A DNA stretch of 15,719 nt, taken from the NCBI GenBank assembly GCA_037439685.1, contig JBBIVO010000039.1, positions 1 to 15,719 of the forward strand, in the 5' to 3' direction. The translations under genes were made by a program, and so were the position numbers. Origin of the DNA: JAGTRB01 sp037439685. GTDB lineage: Archaea > Thermoproteota > Bathyarchaeia > TCS64. Positions 11,929-15,719 of this stretch are shown piece after piece (within the stretch, counting starts at the first letter, position 1; the number at the start of each line of letters is the position of its first letter). The notes under the pieces were generated by a model. That model did no database searches and had not been told where the DNA came from. It worked only from the letters and a program-made list of their open reading frames with translations.

Positions 11929-12202
11929 TGTGTCGATAACCCCCTTCTCCATATGAGAAACAGTATGTGAATAACCCTTATCCCTCTCCTAAGCATATAC
12001 GAACTATCTAAAAATTAAAACCATTCAATAATCCCAATCAACATCAAATACAATTATAAAAAATTGTTTAGTTTATATTGTTATTTTGAGCTGTGGATAT
12101 TTGAGGATGTGCAAAATTAATGGAAATGATTTTAAGATTTTCAGTATCATCAATTTTGGATTTCATGTTCTATTTATTTTATTTAATATTTTTGTTTTAG
12201 GC
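11929..12202. other. AT-rich convergent intergenic gap
   Basis: Between two convergent genes. I see TTCTC-CATAT-GAGAA (about 11944-11960), a short CAATT/AATTG inverted repeat at 12051-12066, and T-rich tracts at about 12120-12200 that could end the plus-strand transcript. A hydrophobic plus-strand frame here is judged spurious. Nothing else is supported. Confidence 0.4.
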
Positions 12203-14062
12203 TTATTCATCGCTGTTCTGGGTTGTGCCTATGGGGGCCTCGGCCTCGAGCTCTTGGGGCTTCTGGTAGATGAACTGTGTCTCGTACAGCGTGGTGTAGA
12301 GCCCCCTCCTCTTCAGGAGCTCCTCGTGGCTTCCCATCTCGGCCACTCTTCCATCTTCTAGAACCACGATCATGTCGGCGTTTCTAACGGTTGAGAGGCG
12401 GTGGGCTATTACGATGGATGTCCTATCCCTTAAGACCCTCTCCAACGCCCTTTTTATCAGGAGCTCCGTGTATGGGTCTATGCTCGAGGTGGCCTCATCC
12501 ATGATGAGGATCCTCGGATCCGCCAGTAGGGCTCTGGCCAGGCAGATGAGCTGCCTCTGCCCCATGCTCAGCCTTCCCCCCCTCTCCCTAACATCGGTCT
12601 CATATCCCTCTGGCAGCGCCTCGATGAACTCGTGGGCCCCCACGGCTTTAGCTGCCTCCATCACCTCCTCGTCCGTGGCCCATGGCCTTCCATACCTTAT
12701 ATTATCCCTCACAGTCCCCGTGAAGAGGAATGGCTCCTGGAGGACTATCGCCATCTGGCTTCTAAGGGTTCTGAGCTCCACACCCCTGATGTCGTACCCG
12801 TCTATGGTTATCCTTCCCTCCTGGGGGTCATAGAACCTGTAGATGAGGTTTGCCATGGTGGTCTTCCCGACACCCGTCGGCCCAACCAGGGCGACCGTCT
12901 TTCTGGGCTCTATTGCGAGGGTTACGTTCTTGAGCACCGGCCTTTCAGGGTCGTAGCCGAAGGTGACATCCTCGAAGGAGATCCTCCCCTCTATCCTCTC
13001 TAGGCGGATCGCCCCTGGCCTCTCCTCCACCTCCTCCTCCACGTCTAGGAGGTTGAAGACGCGCTCAGCTGCGGCCATCGCGGATTGGACGTTATTCCAG
13101 AACATGCTCAGGTCTTGGATGGGCATGAAGAACCTCTCGATGTAGGACATGAGGCCGAAGAGGGTTCCTATGGTGACCTCCCCCCTCATGATAGCCATTC
13201 CACCGAACAGTAGGACTAGGCTCTGTCCCAGGGCGCTGAATATTCCCACCGCTGGCCAGAAGGCGGACATGACCCTGCTCGCCTCCACGTTCGCCTCCAT
13301 ATTGGATATGTTGGCCCTCAGGAACTCGCTCTGGGTGGCCTTCTCCCTCGTGTAGGCCTGGATCTCCCTCATCCCGCTCACGCTCTCCTCTATCTTTGCA
13401 GAGACGCTGGCTATCGTCCTCCTGGTCCTTCTGTAAACCGTGCGTACCTTCCTCCCCCAGAGGTAGAGGAAGGCGATTATCATGGGGATGACCGTGAAGG
13501 AGATTAGGGAGAGCTTCACATTCATCCTCAGCATTATGGTGATGATCCCAACCAGGGTGGCGAGGTCGGCGATGCTCCCCGCAACCCCCGAGGTGACCAG
13601 CTCAGCTATCTTCTCCACGTCGTTGGTGACCCTTGAGACGATGCTTCCAACCTCTCTCTCGGCGTAGTATCTGAGGGGGATCCTCTGGAGGTGGCGGAAC
13701 ACGTCGACTCGAATCTCGTACTCGAGCCTGTTGCCCATCCACTCGATGAGGTAGTTTTGGGCGTACTGGGAGGTGAAGGATAGGAGGCTTAGGAGGGCGT
13801 AGGCAATCCCCAGGAGGGTTAGGCCGAAGGCGTCTAGGGAGGTTATGTAGCGGTCCACGGCCACCGCGAATAGGATGGGCGGTGTCAGGCCTAGGAGGGT
13901 GCTGGCCAGGACCGCCGATTGGAGGAGGATGATCCTTCGCTTAAACCTGAGGAGGTATCTCAGCAGCCTTCCAACTAGAACCCTGTCTGAGGCCTCCCTC
14001 TTCTGGCGCTCCTCGTCATCCAATATCATATGCCAGGGTCCATGGTGCATGCCCAATCTCAA
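12203..14062 (-). CDS. ABC exporter half-transporter, subunit with the intact catalytic carboxylate
   Basis: A 619-residue type IV ABC exporter subunit: six membrane helices within about 42-330, then a nucleotide-binding domain. Walker A GPTGVGKTT is at 394-402, Q-loop Q442, signature LSMGQ at 498-502, Walker B ILIMDE at 518-523 with catalytic E523, and switch histidine H554. The signature departs from LSGGQ, as in one subunit of heterodimeric exporters. With the upstream gene it should form a heterodimer whose canonical ATP site combines this Walker A/B with the partner's LSGGQ. Substrate unknown; lipids, peptides or drugs are typical. TTG 14062 overlaps the partner's stop by 4 bp (TTGA), but GGAGGGGG ends one base before it, so TTG 14056 or ATG 14050 (MHHGPW) may be the true start. 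Confidence 0.94.
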   Translation of the reverse strand: MRLGMHHGPWHMILDDEERQKREASDRVLVGRLLRYLLRFKRRIILLQSAVLASTLLGLTPPILFAVAVDRYITSLDAFGLTLLGIAYALLSLLSFTSQYAQNYLIEWMGNRLEYEIRVDVFRHLQRIPLRYYAEREVGSIVSRVTNDVEKIAELVTSGVAGSIADLATLVGIITIMLRMNVKLSLISFTVIPMIIAFLYLWGRKVRTVYRRTRRTIASVSAKIEESVSGMREIQAYTREKATQSEFLRANISNMEANVEASRVMSAFWPAVGIFSALGQSLVLLFGGMAIMRGEVTIGTLFGLMSYIERFFMPIQDLSMFWNNVQSAMAAAERVFNLLDVEEEVEERPGAIRLERIEGRISFEDVTFGYDPERPVLKNVTLAIEPRKTVALVGPTGVGKTTMANLIYRFYDPQEGRITIDGYDIRGVELRTLRSQMAIVLQEPFLFTGTVRDNIRYGRPWATDEEVMEAAKAVGAHEFIEALPEGYETDVRERGGRLSMGQRQLICLARALLADPRILIMDEATSSIDPYTELLIKRALERVLRDRTSIVIAHRLSTVRNADMIVVLEDGRVAEMGSHEELLKRRGLYTTLYETQFIYQKPQELEAEAPIGTTQNSDE

Positions 14063-15719
14063 TCCCCCTCCATATCCTCATGGGCTACCTGGGTTTCATA
14101 GAGCCGGTAGTATATTCCCCTCTTCGACATCAGTTGGTCATGGGTTCCCTCCTCAACTATCTCCCCCTTCTCTAGAACAACTATGTAATCTGCATCTCTT
14201 ATAGTAGATATTCTCTGTGTTATTATGAATGTGGTCCGGTTCTTCATGAGATCTTTTAAGGCTTTCTGTATCTCATACTCTGTCCACATGTCTACGCTTG
14301 AGGTCGAGTCGTCTAGTATCAGTATCTTTGGGTTCTTGAGGAGGGCTCTGGCTATGGCTATCCTTTGCCTCTGTCCCCCTGATAGGGTGACCCCCCTCTC
14401 TCCGACCCTCGTATCGAACCCTTCCGGTAGGGAGGAGATGAAGTCATGGATCTGGGCCCTCCTCGCGGCCTCCACGATCTCCTCCATGCTGGGGTTCTCT
14501 ACCCCGAGGGCTATGTTCTCCTTGATGGTTGTGGAGAATATGAATGGGTCCTGTCTCACGATGCCCACATTTTTTCTTAGAGACTTTATTGTCACATCCC
14601 TGACATCATATCCATCTATGGTTATCCTCCCCTCTGTGACGTCGTAGAATCTCGGTATCAGGTTTATTATCGAGCTCTTTCCAGATCCCGTGGCTCCGAG
14701 GATGGCCACCACCATCCCTGGCTTAACATCTAGGTTTATCCCCTTTAGGACCATATTCTTCCCGTCATAGCTGAATCCAACATCCTCGAAGACTATGTGT
14801 CCCTCGACATCCCTCAGCTCTATGGCCTCCTCCCTCTCAACGACAGATGATGGCTTATCCATTATCTCGAATATCCTCTCGGCCGCGGCCATTCCACGCT
14901 GGAAGGCACCCACCATGAAGCCGAACATCCTAACAGGCCTTGCCATCTGCATCAGGTAGAAGTAGAAGGCGACGAGGCTTCCGAGGCTGAGGGATCCGCT
15001 TATCACCTGGAGCCCTCCATACCAGAGGATCAGGGCCACCCCCATAGATGTCAGCATCGATGCGAGGGGCATATAGAAGGACCTCAGCCTCGCCCCCTCC
15101 ATGTTCGTCTCGAAGTACTCGTCGGAGAGCTTGGTGAACCTCTCCATCTCATACTCCTCCATGGCGAACCCCCTCACAACCCTGACCCCCGTCAGGTTCT
15201 CCTGAACGGCCGAGGAGATCTCTCCGAACTGGTTTCTGATCCTCAGCCAGATGGGGCCTATCCTCCTGGCGAATCTCAGGGTCGTCAGCATTATTAGGGG
15301 CAGGACCGTCATGGATACCATGGTGAGCTGGGGGCTCAAGGAGAGGGTCGTATAGACGACCAGGGAGAATAGGAGGATGGATGAGACGAGCTGTGTGAGG
15401 CCGAATCCGAAGAACCTCTCAAGCTGGTCCACATCGCTCGTAGCTCTGGCCATCAGCTGCCCTGTCCTCTGCTCGTCGTAGAAGCTGAAGGACTGCTCCA
15501 GTAGGGCGCTGTAGAGGTCGCTTCTTATCTCGAAGGCAGCCCTCTGGGATACGTAGGCCAGTACGTACCTCTGCAGGTACCTCACGGCTCCTATGAGGGC
15601 TGAGACCAGGATGAGGGTTAAGCATAGGATGAGCAGCGTGGATAGGCTTAGGCTGAGGCTGAGGTTTTTGGAGATCCAATCGCTCGCCGGGGTTAGAGCC
15701 CTATTGATTATCCCGCCGA
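14059..15719 (-). CDS. ABC exporter half-transporter, subunit with degenerate ATP site, 5' partial
   Basis: The frame is open to the right end of the window (last full codon at 15715-15717), so the N-terminus is missing. The end reads through a loop (ALTPASDWISKNLSLSLS) into a membrane helix (TLLILCLTLILVSALIGAV). Counting from the GTG at 15585, Walker A GATGSGKSS is at 297-305, Q-loop Q345, signature LSGGQ at 401-405, and Walker B ILILDD at 421-426. Aspartate D426 (bases 14308-14310) replaces the catalytic glutamate, and Q457 replaces the switch histidine (ITQRIS). Both changes mark the degenerate-site subunit of heterodimeric exporters of the TM287/288 or BmrCD kind. Translationally coupled to the second subunit downstream. 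Confidence 0.93.
   Translation of the reverse strand, partial: GGIINRALTPASDWISKNLSLSLSLSTLLILCLTLILVSALIGAVRYLQRYVLAYVSQRAAFEIRSDLYSALLEQSFSFYDEQRTGQLMARATSDVDQLERFFGFGLTQLVSSILLFSLVVYTTLSLSPQLTMVSMTVLPLIMLTTLRFARRIGPIWLRIRNQFGEISSAVQENLTGVRVVRGFAMEEYEMERFTKLSDEYFETNMEGARLRSFYMPLASMLTSMGVALILWYGGLQVISGSLSLGSLVAFYFYLMQMARPVRMFGFMVGAFQRGMAAAERIFEIMDKPSSVVEREEAIELRDVEGHIVFEDVGFSYDGKNMVLKGINLDVKPGMVVAILGATGSGKSSIINLIPRFYDVTEGRITIDGYDVRDVTIKSLRKNVGIVRQDPFIFSTTIKENIALGVENPSMEEIVEAARRAQIHDFISSLPEGFDTRVGERGVTLSGGQRQRIAIARALLKNPKILILDDSTSSVDMWTEYEIQKALKDLMKNRTTFIITQRISTIRDADYIVVLEKGEIVEEGTHDQLMSKRGIYYRLYETQVAHEDMEGD

Noticed and set aside
12086..12361. Plus-strand frame encoding a hydrophobic peptide
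   Set aside because: Its hydrophobicity comes from T-rich intergenic DNA, and its second half is antisense to the C-terminus of a well-supported ABC transporter gene.
1..15719. tRNA, rRNA, CRISPR array, intact insertion sequence or replication origin
   Set aside because: No cloverleaf, no regularly spaced direct repeats, no transposase core and no origin-box cluster seen on either strand. A tRNA or CRISPR scan would settle this.

Overview
The window reads as a chromosomal segment of an archaeon. It carries a complete transcription factor B (TFB). TATA-like boxes sit about 27 bp upstream of start codons that have no Shine-Dalgarno sequence, so the mRNAs look leaderless. Other archaeal markers are a DUF2153-type protein, single-domain and full Lrp/AsnC regulators, and a thioredoxin with the charged N-terminal extension common in archaea. 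Heavy AGG/ATA codon use, frequent TTG starts and protein content suggest the TACK/Thermoproteota side, perhaps Bathyarchaeia-like. That placement is inference.

Layout. At 1-2494 (+), a 5'-truncated CooC-like ATPase with a CxC motif is followed by two MinD-superfamily ATPases, each with a two-cluster ferredoxin insert and overlapping by TTGA. This looks like a metallocluster maturation cluster. From about 2260 to 3370 the DNA is markedly AT-rich; it holds a thioredoxin (-) and a 270-bp gap with an orphan promoter-like element and inverted repeats. At 3251-5327 (-) lie a metallophosphoesterase and serine hydroxymethyltransferase (glyA). The 5328-5792 gap holds a possible TnpB C-terminal/omega-RNA relic (+) and a possible 55-codon ORF (-).

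From 5793 to 11928 is a run of mostly short, singly promoted genes, many of them regulators: DUF2153 (-), an unrecognised 235-residue protein (+), a winged-helix protein (-), a RAM-domain protein plus CBS-pair protein (-), a small helical protein (-), a full Lrp/AsnC regulator (+), a ribbon-helix-helix-like protein with an unknown C-terminal domain (-), a two-helix membrane protein (-), a small CxxC protein (+) overlapping tfb convergently, tfb (-), and a divergent winged-helix regulator (+). From 12203 to the window end (-) is a heterodimeric ABC exporter. Its first subunit has a degenerate nucleotide site and runs off the window.

How they may work together: the left cluster fits Ni/Fe-S enzyme assembly, the middle is one-carbon metabolism and a nuclease/phosphatase-type enzyme, and the right is a regulator-rich tract ending in an exporter. 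I see no tRNA, rRNA, CRISPR array or intact insertion sequence. The strongest items for follow-up are the possible omega-RNA relic, the palindrome upstream of the Lrp promoter, the composition break inside the second ferredoxin-ATPase, and several proteins I could not assign.
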